The notes under the pieces are model-generated. The model had not been told where the DNA came from and did no database searches. It saw only the letters and a program-made list of their open reading frames with translations. The position numbers and the translations under genes were made by a program. Of a stretch of 64,000 bases of DNA, positions 41,175 through 51,634 are shown in pieces (the stretch's first letter is position 1; the number at the start of each line of letters is the position of its first letter). Source of the stretch: Sphingomonas sp. Leaf67 (GTDB lineage: Bacteria; Pseudomonadota; Alphaproteobacteria; Sphingomonadales; Sphingomonadaceae); the NCBI RefSeq assembly GCF_001421965.1, contig NZ_LMLP01000012.1, forward strand, positions 124,805 to 188,804, given 5' to 3'.

Positions 41175-42431
41175 ATGCATCTCAAAGATTTAAAGAAACA
41201 CGCCCCCGCCGAACTGGTCTCGATGGCCGAGGAACTGGGGGTCGAAGGCGCGTCGACGATGCGCAAGCAGGACCTGATGTTCGCGATCCTGAAGGCGCGC
41301 GCCGAAAATGGCGAGCAGATCATGGGCGTCGGCACGATCGAAGTGTTGCAGGACGGCTTCGGCTTTCTGCGCAGCCCGGAGGCCAATTATCTCGCCGGGC
41401 CGGATGATATCTATGTCTCGCCCAACCAGGTGCGCAAGCATGGCCTGCGCACCGGCGATACCGTCGAGGGCGAGGTTCGCGCGCCGAAGGATGGCGAACG
41501 CTATTTCGCGTTGAGCAAACTGGTGTCGGTCAATTTCGACGATCCCGATGCGGTCCGTCACCGCGTCAACTTCGACAACCTCACACCGCTCTACCCCGAG
41601 AGCAAGCTGACGCTCGATCAGCTCGACCCGACGGTCAAGGACAAGTCGGCGCGGGTGATCGACATCGTGTCGCCGCAGGGCAAGGGACAGCGCACGCTGA
41701 TCGTCGCGCCGCCGCGGGTCGGCAAGACCGTCATGTTGCAGAACATGGCGAAGGCGATCACCGACAACCATCCCGAAGTGTTCCTGATCGTCCTGCTGAT
41801 CGACGAGCGCCCGGAAGAAGTCACCGACATGCAGCGCAGCGTGAAGGGCGAGGTGGTGTCCTCGACCTTCGACGAACCCGCGCAACGCCACGTCCAGGTC
41901 GCCGAAATGGTGATCGAGAAGGCGAAGCGGCTGGTCGAGCACAAGAAGGACGTCGTGATCCTGCTCGACAGCATCACGCGTCTCGGCCGTGCCTACAACA
42001 CCGTCGTGCCGTCGTCGGGCAAGGTGCTGACCGGCGGTGTCGATGCGAACGCGCTCCAGCGGCCGAAGCGCTTCTTCGGTGCGGCGCGCAACATCGAGGA
42101 AGGCGGGTCGCTGTCGATCATCGCCACCGCGCTGATCGATACCGGCAGCCGCATGGACGAAGTGATCTTTGAAGAGTTCAAGGGCACCGGCAATTCGGAA
42201 ATCGTCCTCGACCGCAAGGTGGCGGACAAGCGCATCTTCCCGGCACTCGACGTCGGCAAGTCGGGCACCCGCAAGGAAGAGCTGCTGGTCGACAAGACCA
42301 AGCTGTCGAAGATGTGGGTCCTGCGCCGCATCCTGATGCAGATGGGCACGATCGACGCGATGGAGTTCCTGCTCGACAAGATGAAGAATTCGAAGACCAA
42401 CGAGGACTTCTTCGACAGCATGAATCAATAG
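41175..42431 (+). CDS. rho: Transcription termination factor Rho
   Basis: The 418-residue hexameric helicase has an N-terminal Rho_N helical domain ([20 protein letters not shown]), an RNA-binding cold-shock-like domain with GFGFLRS near 61-67, and a RecA-type motor with Walker A APPRVGKT at 178-185 and the Q-loop region [22 protein letters not shown] 41175 starts the conserved protein. The 145-bp upstream gap may hold the promoter (TTGACT at about 41044 is a possible -35) and a leader for autoregulation. The gene lies close to oriC, as in related genomes. Confidence 0.95.
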   Translation: MHLKDLKKHAPAELVSMAEELGVEGASTMRKQDLMFAILKARAENGEQIMGVGTIEVLQDGFGFLRSPEANYLAGPDDIYVSPNQVRKHGLRTGDTVEGEVRAPKDGERYFALSKLVSVNFDDPDAVRHRVNFDNLTPLYPESKLTLDQLDPTVKDKSARVIDIVSPQGKGQRTLIVAPPRVGKTVMLQNMAKAITDNHPEVFLIVLLIDERPEEVTDMQRSVKGEVVSSTFDEPAQRHVQVAEMVIEKAKRLVEHKKDVVILLDSITRLGRAYNTVVPSSGKVLTGGVDANALQRPKRFFGAARNIEEGGSLSIIATALIDTGSRMDEVIFEEFKGTGNSEIVLDRKVADKRIFPALDVGKSGTRKEELLVDKTKLSKMWVLRRILMQMGTIDAMEFLLDKMKNSKTNEDFFDSMNQ

Positions 42432-42533
42432 CGTTCGGACCGCGCCGTTCCGGCGCAGATCACGAACGCGGCCGGCCGGCGGGGCAACGCCCCGACCGAC
42501 GACGCGGGCCACGCCCGCGTCCGCCCCAGACCC

Positions 42534-42567
42534 AACGCCCGCTTTCCCACCCGGAAACGCGGGCGTT
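42534..42567 (+). terminator. Hairpin downstream of rho
   Basis: AACGCCCGC-TTTCC and GGAAA-C-GCGGGCGTT pair into a long stem with a small loop about 100 bp after the rho stop. There is no T-run, so it is a pause or Rho-assisted terminator at best. The rest of the 196-bp gap to the next gene is GC-rich with smaller repeats. Confidence 0.5.
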
Positions 42568-42627
42568 GTCGCATTCCGGGCAATTTCCGCCTATCGTGGT
42601 GCAATCACTCCCACGCGAAGGGCTGCC

Positions 42628-42858
42628 ATGAAGATCAACGTCGAAGTCGAGTGCACCCCGGAGGAAGCCCGGCGCGCGATGGGCTTGCCGGACTTCACGC
42701 CTATCCACGAACGTTATGTCGCCATGCTGGGCGAGACGATGGAAAAGGGGGCCAGCCCCGAACTGCTCAACCAGTTGATGCAGAGCTGGGCACCCATGGG
42801 CGAGGCGGGCATGACGTTCTGGCGCAAGATGTTCGAAACGGCGGGCCGTGGCGGCTGA
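42628..42858 (+). CDS. DUF6489 family small protein
   Basis: The 76-residue protein (MKINVEVECTPEEARRAMGL to ETAGRGG) matches a small alphaproteobacterial family of unknown function with conserved ECTPEEAR, FLGLPD-like and FWRKMF segments. It starts at ATG 42628, preceded by GAAGG. The GTG start of mnmE lies inside its last codons, an 11-bp overlap, so the two are co-translated. Confidence 0.8.
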   Translation: MKINVEVECTPEEARRAMGLPDFTPIHERYVAMLGETMEKGASPELLNQLMQSWAPMGEAGMTFWRKMFETAGRGG

Positions 42859-44140
42859 CACGATTTTCGCGGTGTCGAGCGGACGTCCGCCCGCCGCAAT
42901 CGCCGTACTGCGCATTTCCGGTGCCGGTGCAATCGGTGCGGCCACCCGGTTGGCGGGTAACCTCCCGCGACCACGGCATGCCGGCGTCCGTGCGCTACGC
43001 GACCCTGCGGATAACCAGTTGCTCGATCGGGCGCTGGTGCTGGTCTTCCAGGGACCAATGACCGCGACCGGCGAAGATCTGGTCGAACTGCATCTGCATG
43101 GCGGGCGGGCGGTCGTCGCCGGTGTCGAGCGGGTACTGGCCGATATCGACGGGCTGCGGGTGGCCGAGCCCGGCGAGTTCACCCGGCGTGCGCTGGCGCA
43201 GGGTCGCATCGACCTGACCGAAGCCGAGGGGCTTGGCGATCTATTGTCGGCCGAAACCGATGCGCAGCGGCGGATGGCCTTGGCCAATAGCGATGGACGA
43301 TTGCGGCGCGCGGTGGCGGAATGGACGGCCACTGCGACGCGGCTGTCGGCGATGGTCGAGGCGGTGCTCGACCATGCCGATGAGGATGACGTCGATGCCG
43401 GCGATGAGGTGCTGACCGGTGTCCGGCGTGAAGCGGCGATACTGGCCGATACGATCGATGCGGTGCTGGCGGTGCCACCGGTCGAGCGGCTGCGCGATGG
43501 CATTCGCGTCGTGCTGGCCGGACCGCCCAATGCCGGCAAGTCGACGTTGCTGAACGCGCTGGTCGGTCGCGAGGCAGCGATCGTGTCGCCGCTGGCGGGA
43601 ACGACGCGTGATGTGATCGAGATTCCGGTGACGCGCGAGGGGATCGCATGGCTGTTTCTCGACACGGCCGGGCTGCGGGACGAGGCCATCGATCCGGTCG
43701 AACGGATCGGAATCGATCGTGCGACGGACTCGATCGCGACGGCGGATATCGTGTTGTGGTTGGGCGACGACGCGCCGCCGCAAGCCGCATCGGTTCTTGC
43801 GCTACACCCGCGAAGCGATATTCGTCGCGAAGCTGTTCCGGCGGATCGTGTCGCGGTGTCCGCGGAAACGGGGGAGGGGCTGTCCGAACTTTGGCAGGCG
43901 CTGACGGAGCGAGCGTCGACAATGCTGCCGAAGGTCGATGATCTGGCACTGAATCAGCGGCAGTCAAGCCACGCCCGGACAGCGGCGGCAGCGCTGCGAC
44001 GTGCTGCAACGCAACTCGACCCGCTGTTGCTGGCCGAAGAATTGCGCTATGGCGTTCAGGCATTCGCGGCGCTGACCGGAATGCGCGCGACCGAGGCGGT
44101 TCTTGACGATCTGTTCGGGCGCTTCTGTATCGGCAAATGA
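42848..44140 (+). CDS. mnmE: tRNA modification GTPase MnmE
   Basis: The 430-residue GTPase acts with MnmG to place the cmnm5 group on wobble uridine of tRNA. It has an N-terminal tetrahydrofolate-binding domain, a helical domain and an inserted G domain: G1 GPPNAGKS (225-232), G2 GTTRD (251-255) and G3 DTAG (272-275). The C-terminal FCIGK motif is intact. Where the G4 NKxD motif is expected (about 317-324) the sequence reads LALHPRSD, so the guanine-specificity asparagine-lysine pair is missing. The GTG start overlaps DUF6489. A parS-like site follows the stop directly. Confidence 0.93.
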   Translation: MAADTIFAVSSGRPPAAIAVLRISGAGAIGAATRLAGNLPRPRHAGVRALRDPADNQLLDRALVLVFQGPMTATGEDLVELHLHGGRAVVAGVERVLADIDGLRVAEPGEFTRRALAQGRIDLTEAEGLGDLLSAETDAQRRMALANSDGRLRRAVAEWTATATRLSAMVEAVLDHADEDDVDAGDEVLTGVRREAAILADTIDAVLAVPPVERLRDGIRVVLAGPPNAGKSTLLNALVGREAAIVSPLAGTTRDVIEIPVTREGIAWLFLDTAGLRDEAIDPVERIGIDRATDSIATADIVLWLGDDAPPQAASVLALHPRSDIRREAVPADRVAVSAETGEGLSELWQALTERASTMLPKVDDLALNQRQSSHARTAAAALRRAATQLDPLLLAEELRYGVQAFAALTGMRATEAVLDDLFGRFCIGK

Positions 44141-44141
44141 T

Positions 44142-44155
44142 GTTCCACGTGGAAC
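44142..44155. promoter_or_regulatory. parS-like ParB binding site 3
   Basis: GTTCCACGTGGAAC occupies most of the 22-bp gap between mnmE and mnmG, 4.8 kb right of oriC. It is a perfect palindrome. Confidence 0.8.
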
Positions 44156-44162
44156 CCAGTAC

Positions 44163-45989
44163 ATGACCTTTGATGTAATCATCGTAGGTGGCGGCCATGC
44201 CGGTACCGAAGCAGCGTCGGCAGCGGCGCGACGCGGCGCAACGACGCTGTTGATAGATTTCGATCCGACGCGGATCGGGGCGATGTCGTGCAACCCGGCG
44301 ATCGGCGGGTTGGGCAAGGGGCATATCGTTCGCGAGATCGATGCGCTCGACGGGCTGATGGGGCGCGCCGCCGATGCTGCAGCGATCCATCACCGCATGC
44401 TCAACCGGTCGAAGGGATCGGCGGTGCAGGGGCCACGGGTCCAGGCCGATCGGGTCCGCTATGCGGAGGCGGTTCGCGCATTGCTGGCGCATCCCAAGCT
44501 GAAGATCCTTGGCGGGGATATCGTCGCGCTGACGACCGACGCGGGCCGGGTCACCGGGGTCGAACTGGCCGACGGTACCCGGATCGCGGCGCGGACAGTC
44601 GTTCTCGCGACAGGTACGTTCCTTGGCGGTACGATGTTTCGGGGTGAGGAGCGATCGATCGGGGGCCGGGTCGGCGAGCGGGCGGCGACCCGACTGGGTC
44701 GGCAGCTGCGCGATCTGTCGTTGCCGATCGCCCGGTTGAAGACGGGGACACCGCCGCGGCTTGATGGCCGGACGATCGATTGGGCGGCACTTCCTGAACA
44801 GCCGTCCGATACGGATATATGGACGATGTCGCCGCGGTCCGATCCGGCGAAGCGATTGCCGCAACTGGCCTGCGCGATCGCCCGGACGACGGCCGAGACG
44901 CATGACATCATCCGCGCCGGGCTTTACCGGTCGCCGCTGTTTGGCGGATCGATCGAGGGGCGTGGTCCCCGCTATTGCCCGTCGATCGAGGACAAGGTGC
45001 ATCGCTTCGGCGACCGTGACGGGCATCAGATCTTCCTCGAACCCGAGGGGCTGGATACGCATCTGGTCTATCCCAACGGCGTCTCGACCTCGCTGCCGAC
45101 CGATGTGCAGCTGGCAATGCTGCGCAGTGTCGCCGGGCTGGAACGCGTCGACATCGTCACGCCGGGCTATGCGGTCGAGTATGATTATATCGATCCGCGC
45201 GCGTTGGGACCGACGCTTGCGTTGCGGGCGCTGGGCGGGCTGTATTTCGCGGGACAGATCAACGGCACGACCGGCTATGAAGAGGCGGGCGGGCAGGGCC
45301 TGATCGCCGGCGCGAACGCCGCTGGTGAGGCGCTGGGGCTTGAGCCGCTGATCCTGTCGCGGGAAAGCAGCTATATCGGTGTGATGATCGACGATCTGGT
45401 GTTGCAGGGCGTGTCGGAGCCGTACCGGATGATGACCGCGCGTGCGGAGTATCGGCTGCATCTCCGGTCGGACAATGCGGCGACCCGGCTCGGCGCGATC
45501 GGTGCGGCGGCGGGTCTGTTGTCGGCCGGGCGGATCGCGCAACAGGCCGAGCGGAGCGAACGGCGATCGGCGTTGCTGGAGCAGCTGTCGGCCCGGCATT
45601 CCGCGACCGCGCTGGCCGCCAATGGTGCGCCGGTCGCAGGGACCGATACCCGCAGCGGCGGTGAATGGCTGCTGGTGTCGGGCGTTCGGCCGGACCATCT
45701 CGGGATCGACGGACAGGATGACGTGTTGGGTGAATTGATCGAAGACGCGCGCTATGCCCCGTATCTCGAACGACAGGCAGCGGAACTGGCGGCGGCGAAG
45801 GTCGATCATGTGCAGCTGCCGGACGACTTCGCCTATCGGGCGGTGCCCGGCCTTTCCAATGAAATGGTGGAGCGTCTGACGTCGGCGGCACCCGATACGT
45901 TGGCGGCGGCCGGGCGCATTCAGGGCGTGACCCCGGCGGCACTGGTCGCGATCCTGCTGCACCATCGTTCGGGCAAGCTGGCGGCATGA
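44163..45989 (+). CDS. mnmG: tRNA uridine-5-carboxymethylaminomethyl modification enzyme MnmG
   Basis: The 608-residue FAD protein is the partner of MnmE. The dinucleotide site is [13 protein letters not shown] at the N-terminus; [14 protein letters not shown] and [12 protein letters not shown] are family signatures, and the C-terminal helical domain (residues about 545-608) binds MnmE. ATG 44163 follows the parS-like site and begins the conserved protein; the longer frame reads through that site. The stop overlaps rsmG (ATGA). Confidence 0.95.
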   Translation: MTFDVIIVGGGHAGTEAASAAARRGATTLLIDFDPTRIGAMSCNPAIGGLGKGHIVREIDALDGLMGRAADAAAIHHRMLNRSKGSAVQGPRVQADRVRYAEAVRALLAHPKLKILGGDIVALTTDAGRVTGVELADGTRIAARTVVLATGTFLGGTMFRGEERSIGGRVGERAATRLGRQLRDLSLPIARLKTGTPPRLDGRTIDWAALPEQPSDTDIWTMSPRSDPAKRLPQLACAIARTTAETHDIIRAGLYRSPLFGGSIEGRGPRYCPSIEDKVHRFGDRDGHQIFLEPEGLDTHLVYPNGVSTSLPTDVQLAMLRSVAGLERVDIVTPGYAVEYDYIDPRALGPTLALRALGGLYFAGQINGTTGYEEAGGQGLIAGANAAGEALGLEPLILSRESSYIGVMIDDLVLQGVSEPYRMMTARAEYRLHLRSDNAATRLGAIGAAAGLLSAGRIAQQAERSERRSALLEQLSARHSATALAANGAPVAGTDTRSGGEWLLVSGVRPDHLGIDGQDDVLGELIEDARYAPYLERQAAELAAAKVDHVQLPDDFAYRAVPGLSNEMVERLTSAAPDTLAAAGRIQGVTPAALVAILLHHRSGKLAA

Positions 45990-46606
45990 CCGAAGCCGAA
46001 GCGCGGGCGTGGATCGACGAACGGTTCGGGGCGGAGCGGACGGCCATGCTGGCGCGCTTTGCCGATCGGATTGTTGCGGAGACCGAGAACCAGAACCTCA
46101 TTGCGGCATCGACGGTCGATCGTATCTGGCAACGGCATGTGCTGGATTCGGCGCAGCTGATCCCGTTGGCGAAAACGGCAAATGCCGGCGACTGGATCGA
46201 TATCGGATCGGGGGCCGGCTTTCCCGGGATTGTCGCAGCGATTCTGACCGATCGGCAGGTTGTACTGGTCGAACCGCGCGCACGACGCGCCGCGTTGTTG
46301 GCGGCGATCGCCGACGATCTTGATCTGGCCAATATCGTCGTTCATCAGGCGAGGATCGAGAAGCTGCCGACCACCCGTCCGGCGGCGATCATCAGTGCGC
46401 GCGCCGTCGCAAAACTCGCCGCCTTATTCGCAATCGGCCATCGGCATAGCGACGGCGATACGATATGGGTGTTGCCCAAGGGACGTTCGGCGACCGAGGA
46501 ACTGGTCGAAGCGCGCGCCGCGTGGCGCGGGACGTTTCACGTGGAACACAGTATTACCGATCCGACATCGTCGATCGTGGTCGCCAGGGGAGTGCACCAA
46601 GCATGA
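45986..46606 (+). CDS. rsmG: 16S rRNA (guanine527-N7) methyltransferase RsmG
   Basis: The 206-residue SAM-dependent enzyme methylates G527 of 16S rRNA, a streptomycin-sensitivity site. The SAM motif is [13 protein letters not shown] near 69-81; NQNLIAAST and [11 protein letters not shown] lie before it. The 3' end encodes FHVEH across a parS-like site at 46534-46547. Its stop overlaps parA (ATGA). The order mnmG-rsmG-parA-parB is the classical origin-proximal cluster. Confidence 0.94.
   Translation: MTEAEARAWIDERFGAERTAMLARFADRIVAETENQNLIAASTVDRIWQRHVLDSAQLIPLAKTANAGDWIDIGSGAGFPGIVAAILTDRQVVLVEPRARRAALLAAIADDLDLANIVVHQARIEKLPTTRPAAIISARAVAKLAALFAIGHRHSDGDTIWVLPKGRSATEELVEARAAWRGTFHVEHSITDPTSSIVVARGVHQA
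46534..46547. promoter_or_regulatory. parS-like ParB binding site 4
   Basis: GTTTCACGTGGAAC is located within the 3' part of rsmG, 56 bp before the parA start and 7.2 kb right of oriC. A ParB complex here could also influence parAB expression. Confidence 0.8.
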
Positions 46607-47382
46607 TTTGCATTGCCATCGCGAACCAGAAGGGGGGCGTCGGCAAGACCACCACGGCGATCAACGTCGGTACGGCACTGGCCGCGACCGGGTTGGATGT
46701 GTTGATTCTCGACCTCGATCCGCAGGGCAATGCCTCGACCGGGTTGGGCATCGGACGCAACGATCGTGAATATTCGACCTATGACCTGCTGGTCGGCGAC
46801 ATGATGCTGCATGAAGCGGCGATCCCGACGCGGGTACCGCGCCTGTCGATCGTGCCGGCAACGGTCGATCTGTCGGGTGCCGAAATCGAGCTGATCGAGT
46901 TCGAAGCGCGGACGCACCGGCTCGATCGGGTGGTCGAGGCGAGCGGCGGCAAGTGGGACGTGATCCTGATCGATTGCCCGCCGTCGCTGGGCCTGCTGAC
47001 GATCAATGCGATGGTGGCGAGCCATGCGCTACTGGTGCCGCTGCAGTGTGAGTTCTTCGCGCTGGAGGGGCTCAGCCAGTTGCTGACGACCGTCGAGCGG
47101 ATCCGTGGCCGGTTCAATCCGGGGCTGGCGATCCTCGGCGTGGTGTTGACAATGTATGACCGCCGCAACCGGCTGACCGACCAGGTATCGGACGATGTGC
47201 GCGCGGTGTTGGGGAAAGTAGTGTTCGATACGGTGATCCCGCGCAACGTCCGTCTGTCCGAGGCACCTAGCCACGGCATGCCGGCGCTCATCTACGACTA
47301 TCGTTGCGCCGGGTCGGAAGCGTATATCGCGCTCGCCCGCGAGGTGATTGCCCGGCTGCCCGGTCTGGCGGAGGCGGCATGA
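46603..47382 (+). CDS. parA: Chromosome partitioning ATPase ParA
   Basis: The 259-residue Walker-type ATPase has the deviant P-loop KGGVGKTT (residues 10-17 with the signature first lysine), the Walker A' LDLDPQGNAST and a Walker B in LIDCPPSLG. It binds DNA non-specifically and moves ParB-parS complexes to the cell poles. It starts at ATG 46603, overlapping rsmG, and overlaps parB at its end. Confidence 0.95.
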   Translation: MICIAIANQKGGVGKTTTAINVGTALAATGLDVLILDLDPQGNASTGLGIGRNDREYSTYDLLVGDMMLHEAAIPTRVPRLSIVPATVDLSGAEIELIEFEARTHRLDRVVEASGGKWDVILIDCPPSLGLLTINAMVASHALLVPLQCEFFALEGLSQLLTTVERIRGRFNPGLAILGVVLTMYDRRNRLTDQVSDDVRAVLGKVVFDTVIPRNVRLSEAPSHGMPALIYDYRCAGSEAYIALAREVIARLPGLAEAA

Positions 47383-48305
47383 GCGAACAGGCAGCTCCGC
47401 GCCGCCCACGGTCGGGCGCACTGGGCCGGGGGCTCAGCTCGCTGTTGGGTGAACCCGATGGCGAGAGTTCGACCCCGCGTCATGCCGGGCCGCCGAGCGG
47501 AGTACGGCAGATGCCGGTGACCGCCCTGTCGCCATTGCCCGGACAGCCGCGTCGCTTCTTCGATGAATCGGCGCTCGACGAGCTGGCGGAATCGATCTCG
47601 GCGCGCGGCGTCATCCAGCCGATCGTCGTCCGTCCGCATGGCAAGGGCTTTCAGATCGTTGCCGGTGAGCGTCGCTGGCGTGCGGCGCAGCGGGCGCATC
47701 TGCATGAGGTGCCGGTGGTCGTCCGCGACTTCACCGATACCGAGACGATGGAAATCGCGCTGGTCGAAAATATCCAGCGCCGCGATCTGACCGCGATCGA
47801 GGAGGCGGAAGGCTATCGCCGGCTGATCGACGAATTCGGTCATACGCAGGAGGCGCTGGCGCATCTGGTCGCGAAGTCGCGCAGCCACGTCACCAATTTG
47901 TTGCGGCTGCTCGACCTGCCCAAGCCGATCCAGGACATGGTCGGTGACCAGCGGTTGAGCATGGGACATGCCCGCGCGCTCATCAACGTGCCGGGCGCCG
48001 AAACGATCGCCGAGAAGGTCGTCGCCAAGGGGCTGTCGGTGCGCGATGCCGAACGACTGGCGCGCAACGCCCGCGAACCGCGCAACGGCAAGCCAGCGCG
48101 GGCGCCGCGCCCGTCGTCGAACGACTCAGGGGGCGATGGTGCCGGCGATGCCGATCTGCGCGCGCTCGAACGGCAATTGGGCGATGTGCTGGGACTGAAC
48201 GTCGACATCGTCTTCAGCGAAAAGGGCGGAACGATCACCATCGGCTATTCTACGCTCGGTCAGCTCGACATGGTCTGCCAAAGGCTGAGCGGCGAGCGGA
48301 TCTGA
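47379..48305 (+). CDS. parB: Chromosome partitioning CTPase ParB
   Basis: The 308-residue protein has an N-terminal ParA-activating peptide (LGRGLSSLLGE near 15-25), the CTP-binding motif GERRWRAAQR (96-105), the ENIQRRDL motif (130-137), a helix-turn-helix for parS around 150-200 and a C-terminal dimerisation domain. It loads at parS and spreads as a sliding clamp. Five candidate parS sites lie within this window. Coupled to parA by an ATGA overlap. Confidence 0.95.
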   Translation: MSEQAAPRRPRSGALGRGLSSLLGEPDGESSTPRHAGPPSGVRQMPVTALSPLPGQPRRFFDESALDELAESISARGVIQPIVVRPHGKGFQIVAGERRWRAAQRAHLHEVPVVVRDFTDTETMEIALVENIQRRDLTAIEEAEGYRRLIDEFGHTQEALAHLVAKSRSHVTNLLRLLDLPKPIQDMVGDQRLSMGHARALINVPGAETIAEKVVAKGLSVRDAERLARNAREPRNGKPARAPRPSSNDSGGDGAGDADLRALERQLGDVLGLNVDIVFSEKGGTITIGYSTLGQLDMVCQRLSGERI

Positions 48306-48342
48306 CACCCAAAATTTACGCGTCGCCCGTAGGTTAGCGGGC

Positions 48343-49992
48343 ATGACGTTTCATACACACCCGCCACTGCCCGTTCCGGAAACGGCAGCCTCGCACGATG
48401 TGGCGGCACCGATCGGGGTTCTTCTGGATATCGCCGGGGCGTCGAGCCGGCTGTTGCTCGACCTGCCGTCGTTGCAGGCATTGACAACCGATCCCGACGA
48501 CCCGGCCGGACAGGTGGGGCAGGTCGGATCGCTGGTGACGATGCAGGTCGGGCGGATGTGGATCGTCGCGGCCATCCGGTCGATCCGGCTTGCCGATGAT
48601 GGCATCAATCTGGTCGCCGATGTCGATCTGATGGGGGAAGCGTATCAGCCCGAACCGTCGCAGGGACTGCGGGGGTTCCGGCGCGGGGTGACACGCTATC
48701 CGTTACCCGGCAGCCCGGTGTATCCGGTATCGCGCGATGCCCTGCGACAGATTTACGCCAAGCAGGATCGACCGCATATCACGGTCGGTCGGGTGCATAT
48801 GGCACCCGATATGCGGGCGGCCCTGTATGTCGACGCGCTGCTCGGCAAGCATTTCGCGCTGGTCGGATCGACCGGTACCGGCAAGTCGACCAGCGCCGCA
48901 TTGATCCTGCACCGGATTTGCGAAGCCAGTCCGCACGGACATATCGTCGTGATCGATCCGCACGGCGAATATGGCGCGGCTTTCGTCGACACCGGTGAAT
49001 TGCTCGACGTGACGAACCTCCAGCTACCCTACTGGCTGCTGAATTTTCAGGAGCATTGCGACATCCTGTTGTCGCCGGGCGGCGCGGCGCGACAGGTGGA
49101 AGCGGATATCCTCGCCCGGTGCCTGCTTGCCGCCAAGGGGAAAAGCCGCATGGCGCAGGACGTCGCGCGGCTGACCGTCGATACGCCGATCCCCTATCTG
49201 CTGACCGACCTGTCGAATATCGTGCAGTCGGAAATGGCCCGGCTGGATCGTGCCAACGACAATGCTCCGTTCCTGCGGCTGAAGGCGCGGATCGAGGAAT
49301 TGCGCGGCGATCCGCGCTACAGCTTCATGTTCTCAGGCATGCTGGTCGCCGATACGATGGCGGCGTTCATCAAGCGGGTGTTCCGCCTGCCGGCACAGGG
49401 GAAGCCGATCTCGATCATCGACGTATCGGGCGTACCGTCGGAAATTACCTCGGTCGTGGTCGCGGTACTCAGCCGGCTAGTGTTCGATTTCGCCCTATGG
49501 TCGCGCGGCGGCACGTCGCGGCCGGTGCTGCTCGTCTGCGAAGAGGCGCATCGTTATGTTCCGAACGAACGGTCGGGGGCCAATTCGTCGGCGGCGAATA
49601 TCCTCGGGCGGATCGCCAAGGAGGGGCGCAAATATGGCGTGTCGCTGGGGCTGATCACGCAGCGGCCATCGGACCTTGCCGAAGGGGTGCTGTCGCAGTG
49701 TGGCACGATCCTGACCATGCGGCTCAACAACGAACGCGATCAGGCGTTCGTGCGCGCGGCGATGCCGGAGGATGCGCGCGGGTTTCTCGATTCGATCCCG
49801 GCGCTGCGCAATCGCGAATGCATCATCGTCGGCGAAGGGGTGACGACGCCGATCCGCGTCGCGTTCGATCCGCTCGAACCCGAACGGTGTCCGGCTTCGG
49901 GATCGCCCTCGTTCACCTCGCTGTGGCAGGAGCCGGGCGGCGCGGATGCGCTGGTCGAACAGACCATCCGCCGCTGGCGAACGGGGCGCTGA
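48343..49992 (+). CDS. HerA-like helicase/ATPase (DUF87)
   Basis: The 549-residue protein has an N-terminal HAS-barrel-like domain (about 20-110), Walker A GSTGTGKS at 175-182, Walker B VLLVCEEAHRY near 400 and a later NERDQ...IPALRNRECIIVGEG segment typical of HerA/FtsK-type hexameric translocases. In archaea HerA works with NurA in end resection; in bacteria it pairs with various nucleases, but none is encoded next to it here. It is 37 bp after parB, so it may share that transcript. Role inferred as DNA processing near the origin. Confidence 0.82.
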   Translation: MTFHTHPPLPVPETAASHDVAAPIGVLLDIAGASSRLLLDLPSLQALTTDPDDPAGQVGQVGSLVTMQVGRMWIVAAIRSIRLADDGINLVADVDLMGEAYQPEPSQGLRGFRRGVTRYPLPGSPVYPVSRDALRQIYAKQDRPHITVGRVHMAPDMRAALYVDALLGKHFALVGSTGTGKSTSAALILHRICEASPHGHIVVIDPHGEYGAAFVDTGELLDVTNLQLPYWLLNFQEHCDILLSPGGAARQVEADILARCLLAAKGKSRMAQDVARLTVDTPIPYLLTDLSNIVQSEMARLDRANDNAPFLRLKARIEELRGDPRYSFMFSGMLVADTMAAFIKRVFRLPAQGKPISIIDVSGVPSEITSVVVAVLSRLVFDFALWSRGGTSRPVLLVCEEAHRYVPNERSGANSSAANILGRIAKEGRKYGVSLGLITQRPSDLAEGVLSQCGTILTMRLNNERDQAFVRAAMPEDARGFLDSIPALRNRECIIVGEGVTTPIRVAFDPLEPERCPASGSPSFTSLWQEPGGADALVEQTIRRWRTGR

Positions 49993-51453
49993 TCAGCGCG
50001 CGGCGACGCCCATCAACCGGCCGAGCAGCGAACGGAAACGGCCCAGTTCCTGACCCTGCAACCGCTGCACCGTTGCAAAGGCGACCGAGCGTGGATTGAC
50101 CGGTGCCCCGTTCTTCCACAGTTCGTAATGAAGATGTGGCCCGGTCGACAGGCCGGTCGATCCGACATAGCCGATCACCTGACCGCGCGAAACGCGGGTA
50201 CCGGGCGCAACAACGATCCGGCTCATATGGCCATAGCCGGTGGCGAGACCGCCGCCATGATCGAGCTTTACGAAGTTGCCATAGCCGCCATGCCGTCCGG
50301 CGATCGCGACGCGACCATCGGTCGTCGCCCGGATCGGGCTGCCATAGGCGGCGGCGAAATCCATGCCCTTGTGCAGGCGGCGGAAGCCGAGCACCGGATG
50401 CACGCGCCACCCGAAATTGGACGAGATGCGCGCGGCGACCGGCCAGATCATCGATCCCTTGCGCTCGCCCACGCCCGCCGGATCGAGCCATTCGGTGCGG
50501 CTGCCATCCTGCCAGCGCACGAGGCGGACGTCGCGCCGTCCGGCCAGACCGGCATAGAGCAGCTGGCCGAGCTGTACCTCGCCAGTGGCGGCGCGGGCCT
50601 GTTCGACGATGATGTCGAAGCGATCGTCCTGGCCGACCTGTCCCATCGGGACGAGGCCGGAGACGGTGCGGATATAGGATTCGACCGCCTTGGCCGGGGC
50701 ACCGGCGGCGCGCGCGGCGCGGTACAGGCTGGCCCCGACACGGCCGCGAATCCGCAAGGGGGTGTGGTCGATCGCGATCGGCCGCGCGTCGAGACGCAAC
50801 GTGCCGCCTTCGCGCACGACTTCGAGGGCGAGATCGAATTTGGCGCGGAAGGCGAGCCGTTCGAGCGGGCGCGGCTGGGTCGGCGCGTCACGCCGGCCGA
50901 GCGTGATGTCGAGGCGGGTGCCGGGCGTCAGGTCGGCGGGATCGACGCGGCCGGCGATCATCGCCGCGACCTGCTGCGCTTCGCCGGCACCGACGCCGGT
51001 CCGCTGCAAGGCACCGGCCACCCCGCTGCCGAGCGTCGCCGTCGCCTCGACGACGGGCCGTTCGGGCGTGTTGGCCAGCGGGCGGACGCGCGACGTCGCG
51101 GCAGGGCGCATCCCGCTGGTGCCGCCAAGGGCGCTGGCCCCGAACGACAGGCTGCGCGCCTCGTCGAGGGCGGTGCCGTCGAGCGCGGCGGGGACGGCGC
51201 TGTAGATCGGACGATCGACGCCGGGCGACAGCATCCACACCGCGCCACACATCGCGGTGCAGGTGGCAAGGCCGCGCCACCAGGTCCGCGATCCGATGTT
51301 GGCACCCAGATCGGGAGTCCAGTCGAAGGATTCGATCCGGCCGCGCCACGCGGCGGCGGCGGGAGCGGCGGTGATCGGCGCGCGACCGAAGCGCAGCGCG
51401 CTGGTGCCGCCGGCCAGTTCCAGTCCTTCATCGGTGCGCAGGAACACGCCCAA
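49993..51453 (-). CDS. M23 family (LytM-type) peptidoglycan endopeptidase
   Basis: The 486-residue protein is membrane-anchored through a hydrophobic helix near residues 60-76. A long middle region includes an OapA/LysM-like segment (SLYRAARAAGAPAKAVESYI). The C-terminal zinc peptidase has H..D in LHKGMDFAAAYG and HLHYELW, plus GYGNFVKLDHG. It probably trims cross-links during division or growth. The stop abuts the end of the convergent HerA-like gene with no gap. The start at 51453 is plausible because the N-terminal segment is cytoplasmic; there is a 181-bp divergent gap to the helicase gene. Confidence 0.85.
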   Translation of the reverse strand: MGVFLRTDEGLELAGGTSALRFGRAPITAAPAAAAWRGRIESFDWTPDLGANIGSRTWWRGLATCTAMCGAVWMLSPGVDRPIYSAVPAALDGTALDEARSLSFGASALGGTSGMRPAATSRVRPLANTPERPVVEATATLGSGVAGALQRTGVGAGEAQQVAAMIAGRVDPADLTPGTRLDITLGRRDAPTQPRPLERLAFRAKFDLALEVVREGGTLRLDARPIAIDHTPLRIRGRVGASLYRAARAAGAPAKAVESYIRTVSGLVPMGQVGQDDRFDIIVEQARAATGEVQLGQLLYAGLAGRRDVRLVRWQDGSRTEWLDPAGVGERKGSMIWPVAARISSNFGWRVHPVLGFRRLHKGMDFAAAYGSPIRATTDGRVAIAGRHGGYGNFVKLDHGGGLATGYGHMSRIVVAPGTRVSRGQVIGYVGSTGLSTGPHLHYELWKNGAPVNPRSVAFATVQRLQGQELGRFRSLLGRLMGVAAR

Positions 51454-51634
51454 CCCCCAGTTTCGGCCGATCGATCCGGCCCGGTTCTCTCCCCCTGTGA
51501 AGCGAAGGTTTTAAAGTCAAATGAACCATCTGATATTGCCGGCGAAGCTGCGCCGGGGCGTGGGGTGAAAGCGGCGGGACGAAAGCTGCGCGTGGAACCG
51601 CCGAAAGCCGTTGCGCCGCGCGCCGACAGCACCG

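Noticed and set aside
43179..45965. A 928-codon open frame on the minus strand opposite mnmE and mnmG
   Set aside because: It is fully antisense to two well-conserved genes, is arginine-rich and has no domain; long shadows are expected in very GC-rich DNA.
51590..51600. GCGCGTGGAACC as a sixth parS site
   Set aside because: Only one half-site matches; the palindrome is broken.
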